DNA of 64,000 bases from Phytopseudomonas flavescens (GCF_900100535.1 NZ_FNDG01000001.1:124001-188000), one strand, 5' to 3'; positions 18,983 through 29,510 are shown, counted from the first letter of the stretch. The notes: a model not told the origin generated them from the sequence alone. Numbers and translations: made by a program.

Positions 18983-21900
18983 ATGAAAAGAATGTTGATT
19001 AACGCAACTCAACCCGAAGAGTTGCGTGTTGCGTTGGTAGATGGCCAGCGCCTGTACGATCTGGACATCGAGTCCGGCGCCCGCGTACAGAAGAAATCCA
19101 ATATCTACAAAGGTCGCATTACCCGCGTAGAACCCAGCCTCGAAGCCGCATTCGTCGACTTCGGCTCCGAGCGTCACGGCTTCCTGCCCCTCAAGGAAAT
19201 CTCCCGCGAGTACTTCAGCAAGGCCCCCGAAGGTCGCGTCAACATCAAGGACGTGCTCAAGGAAGGCCAGGAAGTCATCGTCCAGGTCGAGAAAGAAGAG
19301 CGTGGCAACAAGGGCGCAGCCCTGACCACCTTCATCAGCCTCGCCGGCCGCTACCTGGTGCTGATGCCCAACAACCCGCGTGCCGGTGGCATCAGCCGCC
19401 GCATCGAAGGCGAGGAGCGCAACGAACTGCGCGAAGCCCTCAACGGCCTCGACATCCCCAATGACATGGGCCTGATCGTGCGCACCGCCGGCCTGGGCCG
19501 TTCCAGCGAAGAAATGCAGTGGGACCTCGATTACCTGCTGCAACTGTGGAGCGCCATCAAGGAGGCGTCCCAGGATCGCCCTGCGCCGTTCCTGATCTAC
19601 CAGGAAAGCAACGTCATCATCCGCGCCATCCGCGACTACCTGCGCCAGGACATCGGCGAAGTGCTGGTCGACAGCGTCGAAGCCCAGGAAGAAGCCCTGA
19701 CCTTCATCCGCCAGGTAATGCCGCAGTACGCCAGCAAGATCAAGCTGTACGAAGACAGCGTGCCGCTGTTCAACCGCTTCCAGATCGAAAGCCAGATCGA
19801 AACCGCTTTCCAGCGTGAAGTGAAGCTGCCGTCCGGTGGTTCGATCTACATCGACCCGACCGAAGCCCTGGTGTCCATCGACATCAACTCGGCGCGCGCC
19901 ACCAAAGGCAGCGACATCGAGGAAACCGCGCTGCAGACCAACCTGGAAGCCGCCGAAGAGATCGCCCGTCAGCTGCGCCTGCGCGACATCGGCGGCCTGA
20001 TCGTCATCGACTTCATCGACATGACGCCGGCCAAGAACCAGCGCGCCGTCGAAGAGAAAGTGCGTGAAGCCCTGGAAGCCGACCGTGCCCGCGTACAGGT
20101 CGGGCGCATCTCGCGCTTCGGCCTGCTGGAAATGTCCCGTCAGCGCCTGCGCCCGTCGCTGGGCGAAAGCAGCGGCATCGTCTGCCCGCGCTGCAACGGT
20201 CAAGGCATCATCCGTGACGTCGAATCCCTGTCCCTGGCGATTCTGCGCCTGATCGAAGAAGAAGCCCTGAAGGATCGTACCGCCGAGGTACGCGCCCAGG
20301 TGCCGATCCCGGTCGCCGCCTTCCTGCTCAACGAAAAACGCAACTCGATCACCAAGATCGAACTGCGTACCCGTGCGCGCATCGTCATCCTGCCGAACGA
20401 CCACCTGGAAACCCCGCACTTCGAAGTGCAGCGCATCCGCGACGACAGCCCGGAAGCCCAGAGCACCCAGACCAGCTACGAAATGGCCACGGTCGAAGTC
20501 GAGGAAGAGAAGCCGGCAGCCGCCACTCGCACCCTGGTGCGCCAGGAAGCGGCGATCAAGGCCGCCCCGCCGCGCAGCGCTCCTGCTCCGGAAGTTGCCG
20601 TAGCAGCGCCGGCTGCCGCACCCGTCGCCGCCGCACCGCAAACCGGCCTGTTCAAAGGTCTGGTGAAGTCCCTGGTGGGCCTGTTCGCCAGTGCCGAAGA
20701 GCAGAAACCAACCGTGGTCGAGAAGAAGCCAGGCGAGCGTCAGCCGCGTGGCGACGAGCGTCGTAACGGTCGCCAGCAGAACCGCAACCGTGGCAACCGT
20801 CGCGACGAAGAGCGCAAGCCCCGCGAAGAACGCGCCCCACGTGAAGATCGCGCAGCCCGCGAGGAACGTGCGCCTCGTGAAGAGCGCGCACCGCGAGAAG
20901 AGCGTCAGCCTCGTGCTCCGCGTGAAGATCGCCAGCCCCGCGAGAACGTGGAAGTTCGCGAGCCGCAGGAAGTGCGTCAGTCCCGCCCGCCGCGTGAACC
21001 GCGTGAAGGCCAGGAGAATCGTCGCGAGCGTCGTCCACGTGAAGAGCGTCAGCCGCGCGAGCTGCGCGCCCCGCTGGACGCCGAGCCGCAGAACGAAACC
21101 GCAGCCGTAGCGGGTGAAGAAGCTCGCGCCGAACGCCCGCAACGTGAGCCGCGCCAACCACGCCAGCCTCGCGAAGAGCGTCAACCTCGCGCCGAACAGG
21201 CTCAGGCAGAGGCCGCTGAAGACGACGTGCTGAACAACGACGAGCAGCAAGACGACGATCAGGAAGGTAACGAAGGCGGCGATCGCCCGCGTCGCCGCTC
21301 CCGCGGTCAGCGTCGTCGCAGCAATCGTCGCGAGCGTCAGCGTGATGCCGATGGCAACCCGATCGAAGGCAGTGACGACAACCCGGAAGAGCCGGTAGAC
21401 AACGGCAGCATCGCTGCAGCCGCTACCGTGGCAGCCGTTATCGCTGAAACCGAGAAACCAGCCGAACAGCCGGTCGCTCAGCAAGCAGAGACCTTTGCCA
21501 CCACCGAAATCGCAGCACCTGTCGCCGCACAGGACGTACAGGCAGCGGTCGAGACCGAGCAGCCCGCACAAGCTGCTGCCGTTGTGGTCGAAGAAGCGCC
21601 TGCGCCAGTCGAAGTGCCGGCAGAAACAGTTGCCGAACGTGCCGATGCAGTGATCGAGCCCTTGCCTGAAATCGAACGCCCGCGTGCTTCGGCAGCGGAA
21701 TTCGAAGCAGTGCAGCAGGAAGCTCCGGTCGCGGCCGAGCCAGTCAGCGAAGCGCTCGTCGTCGAAGCACCTGTTGCCGAGACGCCAGTGTTCGAAGCGC
21801 CCGTGGTCGAAGCCCCGGTCGCCGAGACCACCTTCACCGCCGCCCCCGAGACCGCTCCGGCAGTCGAGGAAGTTGCAGTCGAAGCGCCCGCGGTCGAAGA

Positions 21901-22195
21901 GCAGGCTGCACCCGCAGCACTGGTTGCAAGCAACGGCCGCGCACCGAACGACCCGCGTGAAGTGCGTCGCCGCAAGCGTGAAGAAGAGCGCCTGGCCCGC
22001 GAAGCCGAAGAGGCCGCCAAGGCCGCTCCAGCCGCAGCGGTGGTGGAAGCTGAGCCCGCTGCTCCGGCAGTCGAGAACGAAGCCGTCGTCGACACTCAAC
22101 CGGCCAGCGAGCCAGTCGAGCAAGATGACGTCATCGTCACTCCTATCGACGAAAGCGCTCAGCGCGATCAGGACGCGCCCAAGCCGCACGCCTGA
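18983..22195 (+). CDS. rne: ribonuclease E
   Basis: Essential endoribonuclease and degradosome scaffold, 1070 residues. Start 18983 gives the family N-terminus [18 protein letters not shown]. Catalytic half (about 1-500): S1 domain, 5' sensor region, active-site Asp in [13 protein letters not shown] and DFIDM, and the zinc-link CPRCNGQG near residue 403. C-terminal half: disordered, with an Arg/Glu-rich stretch of REERAPREE-type repeats (about 590-750), an acidic block, then long Ala/Pro/Val/Glu-rich repeats, as usual for RNA- and partner-binding tails. No clear Shine-Dalgarno lies before the ATG. Ends before a strong terminator. Confidence 0.97.
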   Translation: MKRMLINATQPEELRVALVDGQRLYDLDIESGARVQKKSNIYKGRITRVEPSLEAAFVDFGSERHGFLPLKEISREYFSKAPEGRVNIKDVLKEGQEVIVQVEKEERGNKGAALTTFISLAGRYLVLMPNNPRAGGISRRIEGEERNELREALNGLDIPNDMGLIVRTAGLGRSSEEMQWDLDYLLQLWSAIKEASQDRPAPFLIYQESNVIIRAIRDYLRQDIGEVLVDSVEAQEEALTFIRQVMPQYASKIKLYEDSVPLFNRFQIESQIETAFQREVKLPSGGSIYIDPTEALVSIDINSARATKGSDIEETALQTNLEAAEEIARQLRLRDIGGLIVIDFIDMTPAKNQRAVEEKVREALEADRARVQVGRISRFGLLEMSRQRLRPSLGESSGIVCPRCNGQGIIRDVESLSLAILRLIEEEALKDRTAEVRAQVPIPVAAFLLNEKRNSITKIELRTRARIVILPNDHLETPHFEVQRIRDDSPEAQSTQTSYEMATVEVEEEKPAAATRTLVRQEAAIKAAPPRSAPAPEVAVAAPAAAPVAAAPQTGLFKGLVKSLVGLFASAEEQKPTVVEKKPGERQPRGDERRNGRQQNRNRGNRRDEERKPREERAPREDRAAREERAPREERAPREERQPRAPREDRQPRENVEVREPQEVRQSRPPREPREGQENRRERRPREERQPRELRAPLDAEPQNETAAVAGEEARAERPQREPRQPRQPREERQPRAEQAQAEAAEDDVLNNDEQQDDDQEGNEGGDRPRRRSRGQRRRSNRRERQRDADGNPIEGSDDNPEEPVDNGSIAAAATVAAVIAETEKPAEQPVAQQAETFATTEIAAPVAAQDVQAAVETEQPAQAAAVVVEEAPAPVEVPAETVAERADAVIEPLPEIERPRASAAEFEAVQQEAPVAAEPVSEALVVEAPVAETPVFEAPVVEAPVAETTFTAAPETAPAVEEVAVEAPAVEEQAAPAALVASNGRAPNDPREVRRRKREEERLAREAEEAAKAAPAAAVVEAEPAAPAVENEAVVDTQPASEPVEQDDVIVTPIDESAQRDQDAPKPHA

Positions 22196-22213
22196 TTAGG
22201 TAACGCGCAAAAG

Positions 22214-22242
22214 AAAAGGGGATGCTTCGGCATCCCCTTTTT
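22214..22242 (+). terminator. rho-independent terminator of rne
   Basis: AAAAGGGGATG stem with loop CTTCGG, closing CATCCCCTTTT and running into TTTT, 19 bases after the rne stop. Confidence 0.93.
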
Positions 22243-22258
22243 ATTGCCTGCGATTTCC

Positions 22259-22299
22259 AGGGCCTGCTGACGTTTCAGCGCGAAACGTCATCAGACCCT
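22259..22299. repeat. collapsed 41-bp copy of the TAGGGTCTG inverted-repeat element
   Basis: AGGGCCTGCTGACGTTTC followed almost directly by GAAACGTCATCAGACCCT, so only the two ends of the longer element at 26997-27136 remain, with three changes. Lies between rne and murB (convergent). Confidence 0.7.
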
Positions 22300-22398
22300 A
22301 TGCAAGCGCGGAGCGCAGTGATGCCCGGAAACGAACAGGATGGAGAGATCAGGCCTGCACAACCCCGCCAGCATGGCAAGGCTGCGTGGCAACAAGGA

Positions 22399-23418
22399 TC
22401 AGAGCACGTTCGGCTCGATGTCCAGGCTCACGCCGAAGCGCTCGGCGATATCCGCCTGGATACGCTGCGCCAATGCCAGCAGTTGCGGCCCACTGGCCTG
22501 CCCATGGTTGACCAGCACCAGCGCCTGCAGACGGTGCACGCCGGCATCGCCATCGCGAAAGCCTTTCCAGCCCGCCTTTTCGATCAGCCAGCCAGCCGCC
22601 AGCTTCATCTGGCCGTCGGCCTGAGGATAGGCCACCAGGTCTGCATGGCTCTGCCGCAGACGCTGGGCCAGCTCGGCCGGCACCAGCGGATTCTTGAAGA
22701 AGCTGCCGGCGTTGCCGAGCACGGCAGGATCCGGCAGCTTCTCGCTGCGAATGGCGCAGATGGCCCGACTGACATCGCTGGCATTGGGTGCCTCGATGCC
22801 CTGCTCTGCCAGGCGCTGACGTACCGGGCCGTAATCGAGGTGCAAGGGTGCATTGCGGCTCAGGGCAAAGCGCACGCGCAGAATGATCCAGCGCCCGCTT
22901 TCACGCTTGAAGAGGCTGTCGCGATAAGCGAAGGCACAATCCTGCCGATCGAACTCTCTGATCTCACCGCTGTGTCGATCCAGAGCCGTCAGACCAATGA
23001 AACAGTCCTTCAGCTCGACGCCATAGGCACCGATGTTCTGCACCGGCGAGGCGCCGACGGTACCGGGAATCAGACTGAGATTTTCCAGGCCGGCAAAACC
23101 CTGGCGCAAGGTCCACTGCACGAAGCCATGCCAGGGCTCGCCCGCCTGCGCCTCGATCTCCACCCGCTGGCCATCATCGACCAGCAGGCGAATACCGCGA
23201 CTGGCCATGCGCAACACCAGCGCCTCGACATCCGCGGTCAGCAGCAGGTTGCTGCCACCGCCCAGCACCAACAGTGGCACCTGCCGCTCGCGGGCGGCGT
23301 CCAGTGCCTGGCGTACCTGCTCATCGTCGTGCGCCTCGGCAAAGTAGCGCGCCGCCACGTCCACGCCAAAGGTGTTGTAGGCCTTGAGCGAAACGCCAGC
23401 CTCGACCACCACACTCAT
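22399..23418 (-). CDS. murB: UDP-N-acetylenolpyruvoylglucosamine reductase
   Basis: FAD- and NADPH-dependent reductase of peptidoglycan precursor synthesis. 339 residues, type I MurB length. FAD-domain motifs: LVLGGGSNLLL near residues 50-60 and PGTVGASPVQNIGAYG near 118-133; the C-terminal GSFFKNP carries the catalytic Ser. Overlaps the upstream phosphatase gene by four bases, in an envelope-biogenesis operon with kdsB and lpxK. Confidence 0.97.
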   Translation of the reverse strand: MSVVVEAGVSLKAYNTFGVDVAARYFAEAHDDEQVRQALDAARERQVPLLVLGGGSNLLLTADVEALVLRMASRGIRLLVDDGQRVEIEAQAGEPWHGFVQWTLRQGFAGLENLSLIPGTVGASPVQNIGAYGVELKDCFIGLTALDRHSGEIREFDRQDCAFAYRDSLFKRESGRWIILRVRFALSRNAPLHLDYGPVRQRLAEQGIEAPNASDVSRAICAIRSEKLPDPAVLGNAGSFFKNPLVPAELAQRLRQSHADLVAYPQADGQMKLAAGWLIEKAGWKGFRDGDAGVHRLQALVLVNHGQASGPQLLALAQRIQADIAERFGVSLDIEPNVL

Positions 23419-23879
23419 AAACGCCCCTTGAGTTCGATCAGCAGTGCGTCGCTGGCCTGCTCGAGCAGATCCAGCACCTGCTCGAAACCTTCGCTACCAC
23501 CGTAATAAGGATCGGGCACCTCATCCACCGCCAGGTCGTAGCGGCGTAGATACAGATCCAGCTCGCCCCGCGCTTGAGCAGGTCGCAGGCGCTGCAGGTC
23601 GCGCAGATTGGCGGTATCCATGGCCAGCAGCAGATCGAAGCGCGAGAAATCGTCGGCAGAGACCTGACGACCGCGCAGGCCGGACAGGTCATAGCCGCGT
23701 CGGCTGGCAGCCTCCTGGGTACGCGGGTCCGGAGCCTTGCCCACGTGCCAGTCGCCGGTTCCCGCGGAGTCGACTTCGATACGCTCAGCCAGCCCCGCCT
23801 GCTGCAGACGCTGACGCAATACCGCCTCGGCAGTAGGGGAACGACAGATATTGCCCAGGCAAACGAACAGAACGCGCAT
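23415..23879 (-). CDS. low-molecular-weight protein-tyrosine phosphatase
   Basis: 154-residue cytoplasmic phosphatase. The signature CLGNICRSPTAEAVLR (C-x5-R-S) is at residues 7-22 and the catalytic Asp in VPDPYYGG is near 118. Start at 23879 places [10 protein letters not shown] at the N-terminus as in the family; a longer frame adds an unrelated Arg-rich stretch. Target protein unknown. Confidence 0.94.
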   Translation of the reverse strand: MRVLFVCLGNICRSPTAEAVLRQRLQQAGLAERIEVDSAGTGDWHVGKAPDPRTQEAASRRGYDLSGLRGRQVSADDFSRFDLLLAMDTANLRDLQRLRPAQARGELDLYLRRYDLAVDEVPDPYYGGSEGFEQVLDLLEQASDALLIELKGRL

Positions 23880-24643
23880 CAGGCGCCCAGCAACCGACGG
23901 ACGCGATCGAGGTCTTCCTGGGTATCGACGCCGGCGGGTGGTGCGTCCAGCGCATCGGCGACATGGATACGCACGCCGTGCCAGAGCGCGCGCAACTGCT
24001 CCAGGCACTCGGTATTTTCCAGCCAGCACGGGCCCCAGGCGACGAAGTCCTGCAGGAAGCCAGCGCGATAGGCGTAGATACCGATATGCCGGCGATAGGG
24101 AACATTGGCAGGCAAGCTGTCGCGATCGGCTGCAAAGGCATCACGCGCCCACGGCAGCGGCGCACGGCTGAAGGTCAGTGCCAGACCGTTGAGATCGCTG
24201 GCGACCTTGACCACATTGGGGTTGAACAGCGCGGCGACATCGTCGATCGGCTCGGCCAGGGTGGCGATGGCGGCCTGGGGATTGGTGGCCAGATTGGCAG
24301 CCACCTGGTCGATGATCGCGGGCGGCACCAGCGGCTCGTCACCCTGCACGTTGACCACGATGGCATCGGCAGCCAGGCCCAGCGCAGCGGCCACTTCGGC
24401 CAGGCGGTCGGTGCCGGAGTTGTGATCGACGCGGGTCAGCAGCACCTGTGCACCGAACCCCTGGCAGGCCTCCACGATGCGCGCATCGTCGGTGGCTACC
24501 ACGACCTGCGTCGCACTGCTCTTGCAGGCCTGTTCCCAGACATGCTGGATCATCGGCTTGCCGGCGATGTCCTGCAGCGGCTTGCCCGGCAGGCGGGTGG
24601 ACGCGTAACGCGCCGGGATCACCACGGTAAAGGCGTTGCTCAT
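23879..24643 (-). CDS. kdsB: 3-deoxy-manno-octulosonate cytidylyltransferase
   Basis: Activates KDO with CTP for lipid A-core assembly. 254 residues. N-terminal nucleotide-binding motif [27 protein letters not shown], Asp-containing NVQGDEPL near residue 100, and RHIGIYAYR. Follows the Trm112-like gene directly and shares a base with the phosphatase start. Confidence 0.97.
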   Translation of the reverse strand: MSNAFTVVIPARYASTRLPGKPLQDIAGKPMIQHVWEQACKSSATQVVVATDDARIVEACQGFGAQVLLTRVDHNSGTDRLAEVAAALGLAADAIVVNVQGDEPLVPPAIIDQVAANLATNPQAAIATLAEPIDDVAALFNPNVVKVASDLNGLALTFSRAPLPWARDAFAADRDSLPANVPYRRHIGIYAYRAGFLQDFVAWGPCWLENTECLEQLRALWHGVRIHVADALDAPPAGVDTQEDLDRVRRLLGA

Positions 24644-24829
24644 CTACTTGTCCAGGCGTTCGTCATCGTTGAGGGTGCGGGCTTCGCTTTCCAGCATGAC
24701 CGGAATGCCATCACGAACTGGATAGGCCAGGCCGGCACCTTTACTGATCAGTTCGGTCTTGTCCTGGCTGAGCTTGAGTGGGCCCTTGGTGATCGGGCAG
24801 GCCAGGATATCGAGCAGTTTCGGGTCCAT
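24644..24829 (-). CDS. Trm112-like zinc-ribbon-type small protein
   Basis: 61 residues, [20 protein letters not shown], then a conserved [19 protein letters not shown]. This is the standard small protein between lpxK and kdsB in many proteobacteria. Only one Cys of the usual zinc pairs is visible. It starts 43 bases behind lpxK; function not established here. Confidence 0.92.
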   Translation of the reverse strand: MDPKLLDILACPITKGPLKLSQDKTELISKGAGLAYPVRDGIPVMLESEARTLNDDERLDK

Positions 24830-24871
24830 GGGGAAATCCTTCAGAGCAAGAAGAGTGAGCGCGTGACGCGG

Positions 24872-25879
24872 TTACTGCCGTTCGCCGAGCAGACGATCCA
24901 GGCGCACCTCGAACCAGGCACGAAACGCTGCAGACGGCTGGGCATCGACGGCCAGATACCACCAGTCGTCAGCCGCGAAGGCCCGGCATTTCACCGCGTC
25001 CTTTTCCGTCATTACCAGCGGCAGCGCCGGCGAGAAATTCAGCAGCTCGGCGCTGTAGGTAGCATGGTCGGCGAAGGCATGCGCGACAGGCCGCCAGTGT
25101 AGCGCCTCGAGGGTCGTGAAGAAACGCTGCGGATTGCCGATACCGGCCACGGCGTGCACGGCCTGGCCGGGGCGGAAGTGGTCGAGTGGACGGCGCTCGC
25201 CGCTGCACAGGTTGATCAGGGCGCTGGGCACCAGGGTCACGGCATAGCCGCCCTGGGGATCGCTCGGCGCGCCGTTGTACAGACAGGCATCCACGTTCTG
25301 CAGGCGCTCGGCGGGTTCGCGCAACGGCCCGGCAGGCAGGCAGCGGCCATTACCCAGCCCCCGCGCGGCGTCGATCAGCACTAGCTCCAGATCACGGGCC
25401 AGGCGGTAGTGCTGCAGGCCATCGTCGCTGAGCAGCAGGTCCAGCGGCTCTTCGGCCAGCAAGGCGCGAGCGGCGCGAGCGCGATTGGGATCGATCATCA
25501 GTGGCACGCCACTGCGTTGCACGATCAGCAGCGGCTCGTCGCCAGCCTGCTCGGCACTGTGTTCGGCCCTGACCCGCCAAGGCAGGCTCGGCGGGTTGGC
25601 GCCATAGCCGCGACTGATCACGCCAACGCGCAGGCCGCGGGCCTGGCACTGCTCGACCAGCCAGAGAATCAGTGGGGTCTTGCCGGTACCGCCGACGGTG
25701 ACGTTGCCCACCACGATCAGCGGCACCGGCGCGCGGTAGATGTCACCAGCGCCAGCGAGAAAGCGTGCGCGCTTGCGCTGCACCACGCCACGGTAAAGGG
25801 CTTCCAGCGGACGCAGCAACGCCAGTGCCGGATGCCCCTGGTACCAGGCCTGCAGCAGACGCTCGGAAAAGCTCGCCAT
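24872..25879 (-). CDS. lpxK: tetraacyldisaccharide 4'-kinase
   Basis: Inner-membrane-associated kinase that phosphorylates the lipid A disaccharide to lipid IVA. 335 residues. An N-terminal membrane-associated helix is followed by the P-loop [16 protein letters not shown] at about 58-73, then ISRGYG, and the [19 protein letters not shown] segment near 150. Overlaps the exbD-like gene by one base. Confidence 0.96.
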   Translation of the reverse strand: MASFSERLLQAWYQGHPALALLRPLEALYRGVVQRKRARFLAGAGDIYRAPVPLIVVGNVTVGGTGKTPLILWLVEQCQARGLRVGVISRGYGANPPSLPWRVRAEHSAEQAGDEPLLIVQRSGVPLMIDPNRARAARALLAEEPLDLLLSDDGLQHYRLARDLELVLIDAARGLGNGRCLPAGPLREPAERLQNVDACLYNGAPSDPQGGYAVTLVPSALINLCSGERRPLDHFRPGQAVHAVAGIGNPQRFFTTLEALHWRPVAHAFADHATYSAELLNFSPALPLVMTEKDAVKCRAFAADDWWYLAVDAQPSAAFRAWFEVRLDRLLGERQ

Positions 25880-26307
25880 CAGGGCGCGGCCTGGGTCTCG
25901 ACGGTGGTGATGCGCAGGTGCGCGAAGCCCAGCTTGCCGGCGGCATCCATGGCGGTGACCACGGACTGGTGGCTGGTCTTGGCGTCGGCACTGATGGTCA
26001 GCGGCAGGCTGCTGTCGCCAGCGGATTCCTTCTGCAGGGCCGCCATCAGGTTATCCAGGTCATTCTTGATCAGCGCCTGGCCGTTGAGGGAGAAATCACC
26101 CTCTGCCGATATCACCACCTCCAGCTGTTTCAATTCGCTCTGTTCGGGCGGCGTTCCGCTGGCAGCCTCGGGCAGGTCGACCTGCATGCGGGACTCACGG
26201 GTAAAGGTGGTGGTCACCACGAAGAACAGCAGCAGGATGAACACCACGTCTATCAGCGAGGCGAGATTGATCTCGACCTGCTCGCGCCGTCTACGTCTGA
26301 ACTTCAC
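25879..26307 (-). CDS. exbD: ExbD/TolR family biopolymer transport protein
   Basis: 142 residues with one N-terminal transmembrane helix (about 15-37, [23 protein letters not shown]) that carries the conserved Asp of the proton channel, and a periplasmic domain. Works with the adjacent ExbB/TolQ-like protein as a proton-driven motor. Position before lpxK is a known arrangement; the partner TonB-like protein is not in this window. Confidence 0.93.
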   Translation of the reverse strand: MKFRRRRREQVEINLASLIDVVFILLLFFVVTTTFTRESRMQVDLPEAASGTPPEQSELKQLEVVISAEGDFSLNGQALIKNDLDNLMAALQKESAGDSSLPLTISADAKTSHQSVVTAMDAAGKLGFAHLRITTVETQAAP

Positions 26308-26960
26308 GCCTTCTTGCCCCTCTTCGCCGGCTTGGGCTGTTCGGCCAGGTCGACATCGCGCTCGCCCTGCACCATTTCCACCAGTTTGATCGCCTCCTGC
26401 TCCATGCCGACGACCAGCTCATCGACGCGGCGCTGCAGGAAACGGTGGAAGAACAGTGCCGGAATCGCCACGGTCAGGCCCGACGCCGTGGTGATCAGCG
26501 CCTTGGAGATACCACCGGCGAGCAGCGCCGGGTTGGCCGTGCTGCCGCCCATGAACGAGCCGAAGATATCGATCATGGCGATCACCGTACCGAGCAGGCC
26601 GAGCAGCGGCGTGATACCGGCGATGGTGCCCAGGGCGTTGAGGTAGCGCTCCATCTCGTGCACCACGCGGGCCGCAGCCTCCTCGATGCACTCCTTCATC
26701 ACTTCCCGACCATGCTTGGAGTTGGCGAGGCCGGCGGCCAGGATTTCCCCCAGCGGCGAATCGGCGCGCAACTCCTTGAGCTTCCCGTTGTTCAGTTGCT
26801 TGTCCTGGATCCAGCGCCATACCTGGCCCAGCAGGTTGGGCGGCGTGACCCGGCTGACACGCAGGGTCCACAACCGTTCGGCGATGATGCCCAGGGCCGC
26901 GATTGAACACAGAATGATCGGCAGCATCACCCAGCCGCCCGCTATAACCAGTTCCCACAC
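26304..26960 (-). CDS. exbB: ExbB/TolQ family proton channel protein
   Basis: About 218 residues. The N-terminal helix VWELVIAGGWVMLPIILCSIAALGIIAERL is the usual start, so I place the start at GTG 26960, with AAGGGG about ten bases upstream; a longer frame runs into the inserted element at 26997-27136. Two further helices (TIAGITPLLGLLGTVIAMIDIF and GISKALITTASGLTVAIPALFF) form the MotA/TolQ signature. Overlaps exbD by four bases. Confidence 0.93.
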   Translation of the reverse strand: MWELVIAGGWVMLPIILCSIAALGIIAERLWTLRVSRVTPPNLLGQVWRWIQDKQLNNGKLKELRADSPLGEILAAGLANSKHGREVMKECIEEAAARVVHEMERYLNALGTIAGITPLLGLLGTVIAMIDIFGSFMGGSTANPALLAGGISKALITTASGLTVAIPALFFHRFLQRRVDELVVGMEQEAIKLVEMVQGERDVDLAEQPKPAKRGKKA

Positions 26961-26996
26961 AGTGGCAGATCCCCTTCGCAAAAGTGGCGTCACTCT

Positions 26997-27136
26997 AGGG
27001 TCTGTTGACGTTTCAGCGCAAGCCGCGTTGCTGCGTTTCTCGCCACTCATTTGGAACAACCGAACTTCGTGGCTCGTGCCTTGCCTCGCGGCGAAACGGG
27101 CTCCGGCGCGGTCGTGCTGAAACGTCAACAGACCCT
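26997..27136. mobile_element. 140-bp MITE-like element with perfect terminal inverted repeats
   Basis: Ends AGGGTCTGTTGACGTTTCAG and its exact complement; the perfect arms are 21 bp, or 22 bp with a flanking T/A. Each end is flanked by TA, as expected for a TA-target (IS630/mariner-like) insertion, though that is inference. The interior is itself partly self-complementary (GTTTCTCGCC against GGCGAAAC). No transposase. It sits directly upstream of exbB, after comEC. Confidence 0.8.
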
Positions 27137-27172
27137 AACCGAGGGCCGTGATGTCGCCGACGGCTGCGGTTC

Positions 27173-29419
27173 TCATTTTTCCCGCCAGAAACGCGGTATT
27201 TCACGCAGGGCACGCGGCTCGCCGAATGTCCCGAGATCGATACGCAGCGCACCGCGCTCGGCGCTGTCGTAAGCCCTGGCGTCAAATGCCGCGTAACGCG
27301 AGACGACCGTGGGGTGGGGATGGCCGTAGGCATTATGTCGACCGCGCGAATACAGCACGGCCTCGGGCCTGACCGCCTTGAGCAGCGCCCATGAGGACGA
27401 ACTGCGGCTGCCGTGGTGTGGCGCCAGCAGCCACTGGGCCTGGAGATCACGCCCGGTATCGATCAGCGCACGCTCGGCTGGCCCGTCAATATCCCCGGTG
27501 AACAGCATGCGCTCCCCCGCCGCCTCGATCATCAACACGCAGGATGACTGGTTGCTGTCTCGCGCCTCGGCCCAGCGCCAGGTGCTGAAGTGTACGCCGT
27601 CCCAGATCCAGTTTTCCTCGATGCAAGGCTCCGCCCCCAGCACCTCTGGCAACGCGGGCGCTTCGCCGCTGACCACGCGGGCCACCGGCATGCCTCCCGC
27701 CACGGCTTGTGCTCCGCCGGAGTGATCGTTATCCGCATGACTGAGCAGCAACATATCCAGTGCACGCACATCCAGCGCCCGTAGCGACGGCAGCACCACT
27801 CGCTCGCCACTATCGAAATCGTCGAAGCGCGGGCCGGCGTCATAGAGCAACGCGTGCTCGCGGGTCAGCACCAGCATCGACAGGCCCTGGCCGACATCGA
27901 GCATCCACACCTCGGCGTGTCGTTCGGCCGGCCGCTGCACCGGGGTGAACAAAAGCGGCAACAGCAGCACCAGGCCAAGCCCGCGCAACGGCACCCCGCT
28001 GGGCAGAAGGATCAGCAAGGCGCCCAGCGCCACCAGCAGCCAGGCCCAGAACGGCAGCGCGCTGGGTATCCAGACCGGTAGCCAGGCGGCTATCAGCGCC
28101 AGCAGGCGAAATAGCCATTCGAGGGCGAAGCCCGCCCACCAGAGCAAAGCCTCGCCCAGCCAGGGAACGGGCAGCAGCAAGGTACCGAGCAATGCCGGCG
28201 GCACCACGGCGAACCCCACCCAGGGTACGGCGATCAGATTGGCCAGCGGACTGCTGGCACTGATGGGCAACCCGAGGGCCAGCAACATCGGCAGCAAGCC
28301 CACGCTCATCGCCCATTGCGCGCGCCCCAGGGTGCGCCACCAGGCCCAGGCCCCAAGGCGGGCAGCGAAGATCAGGACCAACAGCCCAACGGCGCCGAAC
28401 GACAGCCAGAACCCCGGCTGCAGCACCGCCAGCGGCTCGAACAGCAGTACCGCGACCAATGCCACCAGCAGCGGCAGGGTGATACCCAGGTGGCGCAAAC
28501 GCCAACGCCACAGCAGCACCAGGCCGATCATCGCACAGGCGCGCTGCACCGGTACCTCGAAACCGGCCAGCAGGGCGTAGCCCAGCGCCGAGGAGAACGC
28601 CAACAGACAGGCCGTCGGCAACCAGGGCAGCGACCCTGGCCAGCAGCCCAAGCGCGCCAGCCAGAACACCAGGGCATAGAACAGGCCGGCCACCAACGTG
28701 ACGTGCTGGCCGGAAATCACCAGCAGGTGCACCGTACCGGTGTCCTGCAGCACACGCCAGTCGGCCACCGATAGCCCGGAGCCATCGCCCAGCACCAGCG
28801 CAGCCAATCCTCCGGCCCGTCCATGAGGGTCCTCGGCGAGCATGCGCTGACGCAAACGGTCTCGCCAGGCACTGCCACCGTCTGCTTCGCCGAGGCGCTG
28901 CCCGGACTTGATCGTGCCGACGCCACCGATGCGCTGTGCCAGCAACCAGGCTTCGTAATCGAAGGACTGCGGATTGACCAGACCATGGGGGCGCTTGAGG
29001 TTGACCGCCAGCCGCCAGGTCTCGCCAGCGCGAATCTCCGGCCCGCCATACCAGGACAGCCGCAATAGCTGCGGCAGCTCGGCCCGGCGCGAATATGGCT
29101 GAGCCAGATGGAAGCGCACCACACCCTCGCGCACATCCGGCAGATCCACCACCCTGCCCTCCAGCCACAGCGTGCGCCCATCGAGGGCCGGATCGAGACG
29201 ATCATCCAGCGCCCATTGCGCCGAGCTGCAGGCCCAACTGAAGCCGAGCAGAAACAGGCCAACGGGGTAACTGCGAAACGGTAGCAGGGCCAGCCCGGCC
29301 AGCGTGGCCACCAGCAATACCGAGATTGGCGGCAGTTGCGGCAAGAAGCGCAGCAGCAACAGCCCCGCCGCCAATGCCAGCAACCCGCTGCGCAGGTTGC
29401 CTGATCGAGTCCCGTCCAT
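27173..29419 (-). CDS. comEC: ComEC/Rec2 family DNA internalisation protein
   Basis: Polytopic inner-membrane channel that imports single-stranded DNA during natural transformation. About 748 residues from ATG 29419. An N-terminal soluble OB-like region, the Competence domain with many helices (about 220-500), then a metallo-beta-lactamase-like domain with LDVGQGLSMLV and LSHADNDHSGGAQAV carrying metal-ligand residues. Start chosen where hydrophobic similarity begins. Transcribed toward exbB, with the MITE-like element between. Confidence 0.94.
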   Translation of the reverse strand: MDGTRSGNLRSGLLALAAGLLLLRFLPQLPPISVLLVATLAGLALLPFRSYPVGLFLLGFSWACSSAQWALDDRLDPALDGRTLWLEGRVVDLPDVREGVVRFHLAQPYSRRAELPQLLRLSWYGGPEIRAGETWRLAVNLKRPHGLVNPQSFDYEAWLLAQRIGGVGTIKSGQRLGEADGGSAWRDRLRQRMLAEDPHGRAGGLAALVLGDGSGLSVADWRVLQDTGTVHLLVISGQHVTLVAGLFYALVFWLARLGCWPGSLPWLPTACLLAFSSALGYALLAGFEVPVQRACAMIGLVLLWRWRLRHLGITLPLLVALVAVLLFEPLAVLQPGFWLSFGAVGLLVLIFAARLGAWAWWRTLGRAQWAMSVGLLPMLLALGLPISASSPLANLIAVPWVGFAVVPPALLGTLLLPVPWLGEALLWWAGFALEWLFRLLALIAAWLPVWIPSALPFWAWLLVALGALLILLPSGVPLRGLGLVLLLPLLFTPVQRPAERHAEVWMLDVGQGLSMLVLTREHALLYDAGPRFDDFDSGERVVLPSLRALDVRALDMLLLSHADNDHSGGAQAVAGGMPVARVVSGEAPALPEVLGAEPCIEENWIWDGVHFSTWRWAEARDSNQSSCVLMIEAAGERMLFTGDIDGPAERALIDTGRDLQAQWLLAPHHGSRSSSSWALLKAVRPEAVLYSRGRHNAYGHPHPTVVSRYAAFDARAYDSAERGALRIDLGTFGEPRALREIPRFWREK

Positions 29420-29444
29420 GGGTGCCCTTTTGGTTGCAGAAACG

Positions 29445-29473
29445 AAAAGGCCGCTATTTTCATAGCGGCCTTT
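29445..29473 (-). terminator. terminator behind lolE
   Basis: AAAGGCCGCTAT stem with its complement ATAGCGGCCTTT and loop GAAA on the minus strand, followed by T residues. It lies between lolE and comEC and would separate the two units; the A/T flanks could work both ways. Confidence 0.88.
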
Positions 29474-29510
29474 CGAGCCTAGCAGGCGGCTGACAGAGCG
29501 GCAGCGGCCA

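Noticed and set aside
20820-20940. Short repeated DNA units inside rne, at first sight array-like
   Set aside because: They encode the REERAPREE-type repeats of the RNase E tail, stay in frame, and have no spacer structure, so not a CRISPR array.
18731-22189. Minus-strand open frame of 1152 codons opposite rne
   Set aside because: Shadow of the high-GC codon bias of rne; low-complexity translation without family similarity, while rne is unmistakable.
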